Assembly: GCA_021805485.1 (NCBI GenBank) | Contig: JAJZFF010000541.1 | Coordinates: 1-11,605, forward strand | DNA: 11,605 bases | Source: Pseudomonadota bacterium | GTDB lineage: Bacteria > Pseudomonadota > Alphaproteobacteria > Acetobacterales > Acetobacteraceae | Direction: 5' to 3' | Part shown: one piece after another, positions 1 through 7,501 of the stretch | How positions within the stretch are numbered: the first letter of the stretch is position 1 | Layout: each line of letters opens with the position of its first letter | Translations under genes and position numbers: made by a program | Notes under the pieces: generated by a model | The model's database searches: none | Told to the model about the DNA's origin: nothing | The model's input: the letters and a program-made list of their open reading frames with translations, nothing else

Positions 1-615
1 CCAGAGACGGCAATTGTCCGGGCTGATTTCGTCGGCGAGGACGATGCGCATATCGTCGTTCTCCCACAGCCGGCCGAACTCGATCTTGAAGTCCACCAGC
101 ACGATGCCGACGCCGAGGAACAGGCCGGTGAGAAAGTCGTTGATGCGCAGGCTCAGATGGACAATGTCATCCATATCCTGGGTGCTGGCCCAGCCGAACG
201 CGGTGATGTGGTCCTCGGACACCATCGGATCGTTCAGGGCGTCGTTCTTGTAATAATATTCGATGATCGATCGGGGGAGCCGCGTGCCCTCAGGGATGCC
301 GAGGCGCGTGCTCATGCTGCCCGCGGCAACGTTGCGAATGACGACCTCGATCGGGATGATCTCGACCTCGCGCACGAGTTGTTCGCGCATGTTGAGGCGG
401 CGGACGAAATGGGTCGGGATGCCGATTTCGCCGAGGCGCTGCATCAGGAACTCGCTGATGCGGTTGTTCAACACGCCCTTCCCCGTGATCACGCCCTTCT
501 TCTGGGCGTTGAACGCGGTGGCGTCGTCCTTGAAATACTGCACGAGGGTGCCGGGTTCCGGCCCTTCGAACAGGATTTTTGCCTTGCCTTCATAAAGTTG
601 CCGGCGACGCGCCAT
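1..615 (-). CDS. purC: SAICAR synthetase, 3' end cut off by the window edge
   Basis: Phosphoribosylaminoimidazole-succinocarboxamide synthase joins aspartate to CAIR using ATP in cytoplasmic de novo purine synthesis. Seen: 205 codons open to position 1 with no stop, about 30-50 residues short of the usual length. The N-terminus [18 protein letters not shown] is the family's nucleotide-binding start, followed by [12 protein letters not shown]. Near the cut end come the family signature [15 protein letters not shown] and then ISPDNCRLW. The ATG at 613-615 has a GAGG Shine-Dalgarno six bases upstream. It lies 129 bases downstream of atpF on the same strand, so it may be reached by readthrough or have its own promoter. 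In many alphaproteobacteria purS, purQ and purL follow purC, but that area is outside the window. The identification is secure. Confidence 0.97.
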   Translation of the reverse strand, partial: MARRRQLYEGKAKILFEGPEPGTLVQYFKDDATAFNAQKKGVITGKGVLNNRISEFLMQRLGEIGIPTHFVRRLNMREQLVREVEIIPIEVVIRNVAAGSMSTRLGIPEGTRLPRSIIEYYYKNDALNDPMVSEDHITAFGWASTQDMDDIVHLSLRINDFLTGLFLGVGIVLVDFKIEFGRLWENDDMRIVLADEISPDNCRLW

Positions 616-670
616 GGGTGAACCTCGTATCTCGGCGGCTGATGGGAAACGGTGAGGCCGCACGCGACCG

Positions 671-678
671 GGTATATC
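671..678 (-). promoter_or_regulatory. Weak possible -10 element for purC
   Basis: On the minus strand this reads GATATACC, resembling the alphaproteobacterial -10 form GCTANAWC. It sits about 55 bases upstream of the purC start. No convincing -35 box lies at the expected distance. It is offered only because purC is separated from the atp genes by 129 bases; atp readthrough is an equally good explanation. Confidence 0.2.
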
Positions 679-713
679 AACCGGCAGCGGTTTGCGCCAT
701 GCCCGGAGGCAGA

Positions 714-734
714 CGCTGCCCCGTGGTGGCAGCG
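714..734 (-). terminator. Hairpin after atpF, possible weak terminator or purC leader element
   Basis: CGCTGCC (714-720) and GGCAGCG (728-734) form a perfect 7-bp GC-rich stem with a 7-base loop, starting 11 bases past the atpF stop. No T-run follows on the minus strand, so it is not a classical intrinsic terminator. A second GGCAGCG at 683-689 can pair with the same 714-720 arm, giving two mutually exclusive folds before purC. The heptamer also occurs elsewhere in this GC-rich window, so chance is a real possibility. Confidence 0.3.
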
Positions 735-744
735 CCAGCCGGTA

Positions 745-1266
745 TCAGGCAGCCTTCTGTCTGAGCGCAGCGGGCAATCCGCCGATGGCCTGATCAATCA
801 GGCCCCGATCATGGGCCTCGTCGATTGTCTCTTTCAGGATCTGCTCGGCGGCGCGTGCGGCGAGCGCGGCCGCGGCATCCCGCACTTCGGCGATCGCAGC
901 GGCCTCGGCCGCCGAAATGCGCTCACGGGCCATCTGCTCGCGCCGGCGGGCGGATGCCTCGGCTTCGGCGAGCAGGTCGGCGGCAAGCCGTTCGGCCTCA
1001 CGGCCAGCCATGGCCAGCATGTCCTTGGCCTGTGCCAGCGCGGCCTCGCGCCGGGATTCGGCATCCTTGAGCATGGCCTCAGCCTCGGCGCGCAAGCGCG
1101 ACGCCTCGTCAAGTTCGTGCTGGATGGCGGCGCTGCGCTGGTCGAGCATGGTGGTGATGGCGCCGACGATCTTTCTTCCAAAGAAGGCCAGAAAGATCAG
1201 GACCGCGACGGTGACCCAGAAAGTCCCCTTGTCCCAAAGCGTACCGGTGAGGGCTTCGTATTCCAT
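745..1266 (-). CDS. atpF: ATP synthase Fo subunit b
   Basis: Subunit b is part of the peripheral stalk that holds the F1 catalytic head against the rotating c-ring. Seen: 173 residues with one membrane helix near the N-terminus (about residues 15-30, FWVTVAVLIFLAFFG), then a basic turn and a long charged, alanine-rich coiled coil from about residue 40 to 150. That is the normal architecture and length. Its ATG lies six bases after the stop of b', with a GGGTGAG stretch as the likely ribosome site, so the two stalk proteins are probably translationally coupled. Presence of both b and b' indicates a heterodimeric stalk, as in photosynthetic bacteria and alphaproteobacteria. The b and b' labels follow gene order and length; a swap of names is possible but both are stalk subunits. 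Confidence 0.95.
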   Translation of the reverse strand: MEYEALTGTLWDKGTFWVTVAVLIFLAFFGRKIVGAITTMLDQRSAAIQHELDEASRLRAEAEAMLKDAESRREAALAQAKDMLAMAGREAERLAADLLAEAEASARRREQMARERISAAEAAAIAEVRDAAAALAARAAEQILKETIDEAHDRGLIDQAIGGLPAALRQKAA

Positions 1267-1272
1267 GATCTC

Positions 1273-1842
1273 TCACCCTTGGGTTGAAAGTGCCGATACC
1301 GCCTGCTCGATGCGGCCCGGCTCGACGGCCTCGCCGATCAGGCGGTGCAACAAGCTCGACGCCACATCGCGGGCGATCGGAGCCAGCGCGCCCACGGCTG
1401 TCCGGCGCGCGGAGTCGATCTCGGCTTCGGCAGAAGCGATCTGAGCGCTGAGACGGTCGTTGAGCGCTGCCGTTTGCGCGCGGGCACGTTCCTTGGCGGC
1501 GTTGACCGCTTCGGCAATTGCGCCCTGGCTCGACTCCCGCGCGTTCTGGATGGCAAGATTGAGTTCCCGGACCGCGTGTTCGGCTTCCGCCTTTGCGCGG
1601 CGTGCGGTTTCGAGGTCGGTGGCGATGCGGTTGTGGCGGTTCTCGATCACGCCGCCGATGCGGGGCAGGGCCCATCGCGCCAGCACGAAATAGAGCACGA
1701 CCATGATGACCGCCATCCACACGACCTGCGCACCGGTCAGCGGATTGGAGAAATCCATCTGCGGCATCTTGCCTTCGGCCATGGCGATTGCCGGCGTCAG
1801 GCCCAGGGCGGTGGCGGCGAGCAGTATGGTGGTTCGACGCAT
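1273..1842 (-). CDS. atpF2: ATP synthase Fo subunit b' with a signal-peptide-like N-terminus
   Basis: This is the second, diverged peripheral stalk subunit of ATP synthase. Seen: 189 residues from the ATG at 1840-1842. Residues 1-22 look like a cleavable signal peptide: MRR, a hydrophobic core [17 protein letters not shown], and an AMA box before E23. [14 protein letters not shown] then leads into the membrane helix (about 37-56, ending ARWALPRIG) and a long coiled coil. The MPQ-D-F...ALPRIG pattern is characteristic of b'. The reading frame is open upstream to 1914, but that extension would overlap atpE and begins with a non-family, Ser/Arg-rich stretch, so I chose 1842. A GGCGGGGA stretch upstream could serve as the ribosome site. 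It is separated from atpE by 25 bases and from atpF by six. Confidence 0.93.
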   Translation of the reverse strand: MRRTTILLAATALGLTPAIAMAEGKMPQMDFSNPLTGAQVVWMAVIMVVLYFVLARWALPRIGGVIENRHNRIATDLETARRAKAEAEHAVRELNLAIQNARESSQGAIAEAVNAAKERARAQTAALNDRLSAQIASAEAEIDSARRTAVGALAPIARDVASSLLHRLIGEAVEPGRIEQAVSALSTQG

Positions 1843-1867
1843 CGCGTGAAGTTTCCCCGCCGTTGGA

Positions 1868-2101
1868 TCAGGCGAACAGGATGATGAGCGCGATGACCAG
1901 CGCGTAGAGCGCAACCGCCTCGGTCAGCGCGAAGCCGAGCAGAACGTCGCGGAACATCTTGTCGCGCGCCGCCGGGTTACGGCCGACCGCACCGACGAAG
2001 GCGCCGAACAGGTTGCCGATACCGACGCCCGCGCCGGCAACGCCGATGGTCGCAAGACCCGCACCGACGTCGCGAGCGAGGAGGAGGGTGTCAATGGCCA
2101 T
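1868..2101 (-). CDS. atpE: ATP synthase Fo subunit c (ring proteolipid)
   Basis: Subunit c forms the proton-driven rotor ring. Seen: 77 residues, two hydrophobic helices joined by the polar loop RNP (41-43). The first helix has the ring-packing glycine motif GAGVGIG (23-29). The second carries the proton-binding carboxylate E61 in [14 protein letters not shown]. The polar ligands used by sodium-type rings (Gln in helix 1, Ser/Thr after the Glu) are not evident, so protons are the expected ion. Translation starts at the ATG 2099-2101 behind AAGGA at good spacing. The 72-base gap before it holds a hairpin, suggesting special translational control to supply many c copies. Identification is certain. 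Confidence 0.98.
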   Translation of the reverse strand: MAIDTLLLARDVGAGLATIGVAGAGVGIGNLFGAFVGAVGRNPAARDKMFRDVLLGFALTEAVALYALVIALIILFA

Positions 2102-2173
2102 AACTTGGATTCCTTTCAGTTCAAGCGGTAGCGAGGCCGGTCGGGCCGGCGGGTTGAAGAGAGCGCGAGGCGA
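2102..2173 (-). promoter_or_regulatory. atpB-atpE intergenic translation-initiation region with hairpin
   Basis: This is by far the longest gap inside the Fo operon. On the minus strand it holds a hairpin, GCCGG-CCCGA-CCGGC (plus-strand 2136-2150), then an A/T-richer stretch containing AAGGA about nine bases before the atpE ATG. In E. coli the corresponding atpE leader is a known translational enhancer; a similar role here is inferred from position and layout only. Confidence 0.4.
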
Positions 2174-2929
2174 TCAGTGCATGTGGATCGCATCGTGCAG
2201 GTAAAGGCAGGTCAGGATCGCGAACACGTAGGCCTGCAGGAACGCGACCAGGAATTCGAGCGCCGTGAGCGCGATGTTCAGGCCGAGCGGTATGATCGCC
2301 GCCACCACGCCGACTGCGCCGAGACCGGAGACCAGCATCAGCATGAAGCCCGCGAACACCTCCCACATCACATGGCCGGCCGTGATGTTCGCGAACAGTC
2401 GAACCGAAAGCGAGATCGGGCGCGAGAGGAAGGAAACGATCTCGATCGGAATCAGCAGCGGAAGCAGCCAGCCCGGCACGCCCGGGGGGGAAAAGAACTT
2501 CAGGAAGCCGATGCCGTGATACCAGAAACCTACCAGCGTCGAGAGGGCGAAGACGAAAAGCGCCAGGGCGCCGGTGATCGCGATGTGGCTGGTGAAGGCG
2601 AAGAAATACGGGAACAGGCCAAGGATGTTGCCGATCAGGATGAAGGCGAACAGGGTGAAGACGAAGGGGAAGAAGCGCTTGCCTTCCTCGCCGATCGTGT
2701 CGAGCACCATGTTGTGGACGAATTCATAGCTGATCTCGGCGAGGCCCTGCATGCGGCCGGGAACCAGAGCGCGCTGGCGCAGCGCGACAACGAAAAGCGA
2801 GGTGACGATCACGGCGGCGAGCAGCATCATCTCGTTCGAATTCGTGAATTCGATCGCCTTGCCGAACGCACCGAATCCGGTGGTCAGCTGGAACTGCCCG
2901 AGAGCGTTGATCCCCGATTCTTGCGCCAT
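2174..2929 (-). CDS. atpB: ATP synthase Fo subunit a (proton channel)
   Basis: Subunit a is the membrane stator that provides the two proton half-channels beside the c-ring. Seen: 251 residues, strongly hydrophobic with five or six membrane helices. The diagnostic helix reads SLSVRLFANITAGH with the essential arginine at R177. The last helix region, LEFLVAFLQAYVFAILTCLYL, carries conserved E225 and Q232. The early segment LVPGRMQGLAEISYEFV is also typical. The start ATG at 2927-2929 has a near-ideal GGAGG with six-base spacing. It lies 13 bases after atpI and is followed by the atpE leader. A C7 run on the coding strand (plus G-run 2484-2490) falls within the FFSPPG segment; the frame is intact there. 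Confidence 0.98.
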   Translation of the reverse strand: MAQESGINALGQFQLTTGFGAFGKAIEFTNSNEMMLLAAVIVTSLFVVALRQRALVPGRMQGLAEISYEFVHNMVLDTIGEEGKRFFPFVFTLFAFILIGNILGLFPYFFAFTSHIAITGALALFVFALSTLVGFWYHGIGFLKFFSPPGVPGWLLPLLIPIEIVSFLSRPISLSVRLFANITAGHVMWEVFAGFMLMLVSGLGAVGVVAAIIPLGLNIALTALEFLVAFLQAYVFAILTCLYLHDAIHMH

Positions 2930-2942
2930 CCGTATCCTCCGG

Positions 2943-3260
2943 TCAGTCCTTGTCGCCCGGTCCCATGGCCCGGAACACGTTTCGAAGCCCCGCAGCCGCG
3001 CCGATGGGCACGAAGCCGATCATGAACCAGGGTGCTGAATGAAAAAGACGATCCAGTCCATAGCCGATCGCGACAGCCACGACCAGAGACGCCACCATTT
3101 CGGCGCCCAGCCGCGTTGCGACGCTGAACGGATTGGGCCCCTTGTCCTGCTCCGCGCTCTTTCCGGCGGGCTTGTCGAGCCCGGCGCGGCTGCGCGCAGC
3201 GGCAAGGCGCTGATCGAAATCGCTCCGATCATCTGGCCCCTGAGCCGGTTCGTCACCCAT
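2943..3260 (-). CDS. atpI: ATP synthase assembly protein AtpI
   Basis: AtpI is a small membrane protein encoded first in many atp operons. The family is linked to c-ring assembly and is not part of the finished enzyme. Seen: 105 residues with a charged, poorly conserved N-terminal 45 residues and then two membrane segments: about 52-72 (EMVASLVVAVAIGYGLDRLF) and 77-97 (PWFMIGFVPIGAAAGLRNVF). The GYGLDRLF...PWF...GAAAGLRNVFR pattern is typical. A GTG at 3264-3266 could add two residues, but it nearly touches the AAGGG ribosome site. The ATG at 3258-3260 has about eight bases of spacing and is preferred. It leads the Fo operon, with a possible promoter in the 84 bases upstream. Confidence 0.93.
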   Translation of the reverse strand: MGDEPAQGPDDRSDFDQRLAAARSRAGLDKPAGKSAEQDKGPNPFSVATRLGAEMVASLVVAVAIGYGLDRLFHSAPWFMIGFVPIGAAAGLRNVFRAMGPGDKD

Positions 3261-3287
3261 TTTCACACCCTTACGCCCGCCGACAGG

Positions 3288-3314
3288 CGGCAGCGGTTGC
3301 TACCGACGCTGCCG
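3288..3314. repeat. Inverted repeat overlapping the atp promoter
   Basis: CGGCAGCG (3288-3295) and CGCTGCCG (3307-3314) are a perfect 8-bp inverted repeat around an 11-base centre. It covers the proposed -10 box and part of the spacer. A second small hairpin, CCGCC-GACA-GGCGG (3277-3290), abuts it. It could be an operator, the 3' hairpin of the smc transcript (no T-run follows), or chance in GC-rich DNA. Confidence 0.4.
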
Positions 3315-3325
3315 TTCCAAGTCAA
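3297..3325 (-). promoter_or_regulatory. Candidate promoter of the atp Fo operon
   Basis: In the gap between smc and atpI the minus strand reads TTGACT (3320-3325), a 17-base spacer, then TAGCAA (3297-3302). The -35 box matches the sigma70 consensus in five of six positions with ideal spacing; the -10 is weak. Transcription would begin near 3290, about 30 bases before atpI. Readthrough from dsbA-smc is the alternative. Confidence 0.4.
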
Positions 3326-3344
3326 CATATCGCGAGCGTGAAAT

Positions 3345-6300
3345 CTATTCCGCGGCGATCGCCCCGGCGGGTTCGACCATCGCCGCCGCGGTACCGAGAT
3401 CCACCGACAGGACACGGGAAATGCCCCGCTCCTGCATCGTGACGCCGTAGAGCCGGTCCATTCGCGCCATCGTGTGGTGGTGATGGGTGACGACGATGAA
3501 CCGGGTGCCGGTATCCTGGGAGATGTCCTCCAGCAGGCGGCAGAAGCGTTCGACGTTCGCATCGTCGAGCGGGGCGTCGACCTCGTCGAGGACGGAGAGC
3601 GGCGCGGGGTTGCAGCGGAAGACCGCGAAAATCAGTGACAGCGCGGTGAGGGCCTGCTCGCCGCCGGAGAGAAGGGACAGTGTTGCGAGTTTCTTGCCCG
3701 GCGGTTCGGCGAAGATCTCAAGCCCGGCTTCGAGCGGGTCGTCGGAGCCGGTGAGGGCAAGATGGGCGCGCCCGCCGCCGAACATCCGGGTGAACAGCGC
3801 CTGGAAATGGCGGTCGATCTCGGTGAAGACGGCCGAAAGGCGCTCGCGGCCCTCCCGGTTCAGATGGCCGATGGAGCCGCGCAGCTTTGCGATTGCGCTG
3901 GTGATCTCCTCGCGGTCGCGGTCGATCGCGGCAAGGCGGGTCTCGATCTCGCCGACCTCGATATCGGCGCGCAGGTTGACGGGACCCATCTCGTCGCGTT
4001 CGCGGGTGAGGCGCTCGAACCGCTTCCGCGCCTTTTCGGCGGCGTCGGGCGACGGATCGGCGACTGCGGGCAGAGCGGGATCGACCCCCAGGCGCTCCAG
4101 CATCTTTTCGGCGACGGTGCCCCAGGCGTGGTCGGCTTCGCGCACGGCGGATTCAGCGCCGATGCGGGCTTCGCGGGCGCGGGCGAGATCCTGCTCCGCG
4201 GCGCGCGCGGCGGCGGAATTCCGCCGTGCGGCCTCTTCGGCGCTGGCCAGATCCCGCGCGGCGGCGTGGTGGTCGGACTCTGCCGCTTCCAGTTCGGCGC
4301 CCGCCTCGGCCCGCCGTTCCCGCGCGCCGCCATCGGCGCCGAGGGTTTCCAGGCTGGCTTCGGCCTCGCGCAAGCGGGCGCCGAGGTCGGTGCGGCGGTC
4401 ATTGGCGTCGCGCGCACGTTCGGCCCAGTCCGACTGTTCGCGGATGATCGTGTCCAGACGGCGGGCGCGGGCGTCGGCTTCCGTCTGCAGGCGTTGAAGG
4501 GCCTGGGTTGCCTCGCTGTCGCGCCGGCGACTCTCGGACAGGGCGGAGCGCGCGCGATCGAGCGCGTCGCGAAAGGCCTGGGCGTCGTCCAGTGTCGCGA
4601 ATTCGGCTTCGATGGCGGCGAGCGCGGCGCGTGCTTCTCCGGCCTCGGCCTCGATTCGGGCGCGTGTTTCGGCCGCCGCGGCCTCGCGGGCGGCTAGCCG
4701 TTCGGCTTCGGCCGCCAGCCGGCTCGCCGTCTCCGCCGTCGTTCGCAGATCCTTGCGGGTCCGGTCGATGGCCGATTCGGCGGCGCGGCGGGCTGTGCGC
4801 GCCTCCTCCTCGGCATGCCGTGCGTCGCGCTCGGCGGCTTCGGCTTCCTGCAGCGCGGCGCGGGTGGCCTCGGCGCTCTGCCGCGCACGGGCGAACTCGA
4901 CGTCAAGCTGATCCAGCCGGTTGCGCTGGGCGAGGCGGACTGCCGCCTCGGTCGGCGCACCAGGGCGGACCACGAACCCGTCCCAACGCCAGACCCCGCC
5001 CTCGATCGAAACGAGAATCTGGCCCGGGCGCAGCGTCGCCTGCAAGGCTTCGCCGTCTTCGCCATCCGGCAGCAGGAGAATGTGATCGAGGGCGCGTCGG
5101 AGGGCATCCGGCGCGGTGATCGTTTCGCCGATCCGGGGCAGCGCGGCATCGGACGCGATGGCCGGCAAGGAGCGCCAGTGCCGGGCGGCGCTGGCCTGCT
5201 CGCCCGCCGAGAGCTCGGCGCCCAGCGCGGCGCCCAGTGCCGTTTCCAGCCCTGCGGGAACCTTGATGCGGTCCAGCACCGGGTCGGGGTCGCGGCCGAA
5301 TTTCTGGGCGAGCAGGGCTTTCAGCGCATCGGTTTCGGCCTTGAGCCGCGCCGCCGCGGCATCCGCCTCGGTTGCGGCAGAGCGGGCGCGGATCGCGGCA
5401 GCATGGGCTTCCGTGCGCCGCGTTTCCGCCCCCTGCACCCTGTTCTGGGCCTCGGCATAGGTGGTTTCAGCTGCAGCCACTGCCCGTTCGGCTGCCTCGC
5501 GGGTGGCTTCCGCCGCGGCGAGACGTTCGGGAGAAACGAGGGCGGCCTGTGCTGTGGCGTGCGCGGCTTCGGCTTCGCGGGCCCGGCGATCCGCCTGGCC
5601 GGCGGTGCCGCGGGCCTGGGTCAGCCGGGTTTCCATGGCCTGACGCTGGGCCTGGGCGCGGGCGGCGGCTTCCGTCGCCTGTTGGGTTGCGGCTTCGCAC
5701 TGGGCGAGTGCGGCCGACGCGGCCTCGGCCTCGCGCCGCGCCTGCTCGATTCGGGCGGGAGCCAGTTCGTGATCGGCGGCGAGTTGCGACCGCTCGGCCT
5801 CCAGCCGGATCGCGGCGGCTTCGGCGTCGCGCGCGATCCGTTCGGCGCCGGCATGGTCCTTTCGCAGGGTGGCCACCCGCGCTTCGGCTTCGCGCCGGGC
5901 CGCTTCGAGGCGCGCGATCTCGGCATCGATCTGCTCGGCGAGGATCCGTGCGCGCTCGAGGCGTGTGCGCGTGTCCGCTTCGCGCGCGCGCAAGGCCGGC
6001 AGCGCATCGTTCTGCGAGGTTTCGCGGCCCAGCACGTCGTCGCGAAGCTTTTCGGCGTGGCCAACCGCTGCTTCGGCCTCGGCGAACTGCGCGCGCGCCG
6101 CCCGGCGCCGGCGTTCGGCGAGCTCGCGTTCGATGGCGAGATATTCAGCCTCGGCGTCGCGGATCAACCCCGAGATGTTCCGGTAGCGATTGGCCTGGCG
6201 GGCCTGCTTGCGCAACTCGGCGAGGCGCGCCTCCTGCTGGGCGCGCAGGTCGTCGGCCCGGAGAAGGTTCTGCTCGGCCGCCCGCAGCTTGAGTTCGGCC

Positions 6301-6842
6301 TCGTGCCGGCGGGCGTGCAGGCCTGTGATGCCGGCGGCTTCCTCCAGCAGGGCGCGCCGCTCGTCCGGGCGGGCGTTCACCAGGGCGGAAACCCGGCCCT
6401 GGCTGATCATCGCAGAATTGCGGGCACCGGAGGCGAGGTCGGCGAACAGGGTCGCGACATCGCGCGCGCGCACTTCGCGCCCGTTGATCCGGTACGAACT
6501 GCCGCTGCCGCGCTCGATCTTGCGCGAGACCTGGAGTTCCGGCTCGTTCTGGAACGGAACCGGGGCGAGGCCCGCGGTGTCGGTCAGGGTGATCGACACT
6601 TCGGCAAGATTTCGCGCGGCACGCGCCATCGTGCCGGCGAAAATGACGTCCTCCATCTCGCCGCCGCGCAGGGACTTGGCGCTGGCTTCGCCCATCGCCC
6701 AGCGCAGCGCGTCGACCACGTTCGACTTGCCGCAGCCGTTCGGCCCAATGATGCCGGTCAGCCCTGGCAGGATGTCGATCGTGGTCGGATCGGCGAAACT
6801 CTTGAACCCGCTGATCCGCAGGCGGGCGAAACGCGCGGGCAA
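3345..6842 (-). CDS. smc: Chromosome segregation SMC ATPase
   Basis: Smc homodimers, with the ScpA/ScpB partners (not encoded here), load on DNA and extrude loops to organise and segregate the chromosome. Seen: 1165 residues with the full family layout. The N-terminal half ATPase has Walker A GPNGCGKS (33-40) and the Q-loop at Q148 (MISQGR). An alanine/arginine/glutamate-rich coiled coil covers about 180-515. A compact hinge follows, about 520-635, then the return coiled coil. The C-terminal half ATPase has signature LSGGEQ (1058-1063), Walker B LSVLDE with D1086 and catalytic E1087, and H1120 in VVTHH. The start codon is TTG (6840-6842), with AGG six bases upstream. No in-frame ATG occurs before Walker A. 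The gene starts seven bases after dsbA, so they share an operon. Confidence 0.97.
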   Translation of the reverse strand: MPARFARLRISGFKSFADPTTIDILPGLTGIIGPNGCGKSNVVDALRWAMGEASAKSLRGGEMEDVIFAGTMARAARNLAEVSITLTDTAGLAPVPFQNEPELQVSRKIERGSGSSYRINGREVRARDVATLFADLASGARNSAMISQGRVSALVNARPDERRALLEEAAGITGLHARRHEAELKLRAAEQNLLRADDLRAQQEARLAELRKQARQANRYRNISGLIRDAEAEYLAIERELAERRRRAARAQFAEAEAAVGHAEKLRDDVLGRETSQNDALPALRAREADTRTRLERARILAEQIDAEIARLEAARREAEARVATLRKDHAGAERIARDAEAAAIRLEAERSQLAADHELAPARIEQARREAEAASAALAQCEAATQQATEAAARAQAQRQAMETRLTQARGTAGQADRRAREAEAAHATAQAALVSPERLAAAEATREAAERAVAAAETTYAEAQNRVQGAETRRTEAHAAAIRARSAATEADAAAARLKAETDALKALLAQKFGRDPDPVLDRIKVPAGLETALGAALGAELSAGEQASAARHWRSLPAIASDAALPRIGETITAPDALRRALDHILLLPDGEDGEALQATLRPGQILVSIEGGVWRWDGFVVRPGAPTEAAVRLAQRNRLDQLDVEFARARQSAEATRAALQEAEAAERDARHAEEEARTARRAAESAIDRTRKDLRTTAETASRLAAEAERLAAREAAAAETRARIEAEAGEARAALAAIEAEFATLDDAQAFRDALDRARSALSESRRRDSEATQALQRLQTEADARARRLDTIIREQSDWAERARDANDRRTDLGARLREAEASLETLGADGGARERRAEAGAELEAAESDHHAAARDLASAEEAARRNSAAARAAEQDLARAREARIGAESAVREADHAWGTVAEKMLERLGVDPALPAVADPSPDAAEKARKRFERLTRERDEMGPVNLRADIEVGEIETRLAAIDRDREEITSAIAKLRGSIGHLNREGRERLSAVFTEIDRHFQALFTRMFGGGRAHLALTGSDDPLEAGLEIFAEPPGKKLATLSLLSGGEQALTALSLIFAVFRCNPAPLSVLDEVDAPLDDANVERFCRLLEDISQDTGTRFIVVTHHHHTMARMDRLYGVTMQERGISRVLSVDLGTAAAMVEPAGAIAAE

Positions 6843-6849
6843 GCCGGAC

Positions 6850-7479
6850 CTACGCGGCCTTCAGCCAGGAGGAGAAGGTGTCGAACGAAACCGCTCCCTC
6901 CCGCTTGCGGCCATTGATGATGAAGGTCGGGGTCGAATTGACCTTGTAGGTCTTCTCGGCGTCGTTCAGTTCGTTGAGGACGAAGGCGCGCAGCTTCTTG
7001 TTGGCTATGGCGGCGTCGAACGTCGTGCGGTCCATGCCGGCGAGGGCGGCGTAGCGGAACAGGGCGTTCTGGTAATCCTTGGGCGTTTTCAGCCCCGGCG
7101 CGTAGGCCCATTCATCCTGCGTGCGGAAGAGTTCCGAGATGAACGGATAATATGCCTTCGCCGGCAGCGCGCGGGCGATCTGCGCGGCCCAGAGTGCGTC
7201 CTCGTTCAGCGGGAAGTCCTTGAAGACGTAATAGACCTTGCCTGGCTTGACGTAGCTTTCGATGACCTTGGGCAGCGCGTGCGTGGCGAATTCGGCGCAA
7301 TGCGGACAGTTGAGGGAAAAATATTCATAGACGGTTACGGGGGCATTCGGATTGCCGAGGCTGCGGATCGAATAGGGGGAATCGGCTTTCGTTTCCGCGG
7401 CGGCCGCCGGAAAGGCGATCCCCAGAGAGCCTGCGGTCGCAAGCCCACCTACCATTCCTAGTAGCGAACGACGGTCCAT
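6850..7479 (-). CDS. DsbA-family periplasmic thiol:disulfide oxidoreductase
   Basis: A thioredoxin-fold protein likely to introduce or manage disulfide bonds in exported proteins. Seen: 209 residues. Residues 1-28 form an export signal, [17 protein letters not shown] followed by IAFPAAAA, with twin arginines at positions 3-4. The active site is C58-P-H-C61, the same dipeptide as E. coli DsbA, inside [13 protein letters not shown]. The cis-proline loop is STPTFIING with P184. The sequence between is the helical insert expected of DsbA (thioredoxin_4 type). ATG 7477-7479 has GAGG about 11 bases upstream. It is first in the dsbA-smc operon and faces apt across 201 bases. The CPHC site suggests an oxidase, but a DsbC/ScsC-like or other DsbA-like role cannot be excluded, so no symbol is assigned. 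Confidence 0.93.
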   Translation of the reverse strand: MDRRSLLGMVGGLATAGSLGIAFPAAAAETKADSPYSIRSLGNPNAPVTVYEYFSLNCPHCAEFATHALPKVIESYVKPGKVYYVFKDFPLNEDALWAAQIARALPAKAYYPFISELFRTQDEWAYAPGLKTPKDYQNALFRYAALAGMDRTTFDAAIANKKLRAFVLNELNDAEKTYKVNSTPTFIINGRKREGAVSFDTFSSWLKAA

Positions 7480-7501
7480 GACGATATCTACCTCTATATG
7501 T

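Noticed and set aside
157..621. A 154-codon plus-strand open frame over purC
   Set aside because: It is a shadow of purC, whose motifs on the minus strand are diagnostic.
1843..1914. A longer b' start at 1914
   Set aside because: The extension overlaps the atpE coding end and adds a Ser/Arg-rich stretch before a perfect signal-like start at 1842.
2481..2490. C7 homopolymer in atpB as a phase-variation tract
   Set aside because: Seven C residues in a GC-rich essential gene are not enough to claim switching, and the frame is intact.
2177..3025. A 282-codon plus-strand open frame antisense to atpB and atpI
   Set aside because: The opposite strand encodes unmistakable AtpB and AtpI. The antisense product is an Arg/Glu-rich charge string without family features.
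4815..6917. A 700-codon open frame on the plus strand, antisense to smc
   Set aside because: It mirrors the GC-biased codon use of the Ala/Arg/Glu-rich smc coiled coil. Its translation is a low-complexity Gly/Arg/Ala string with no recognisable domain, and smc has clear motifs throughout.
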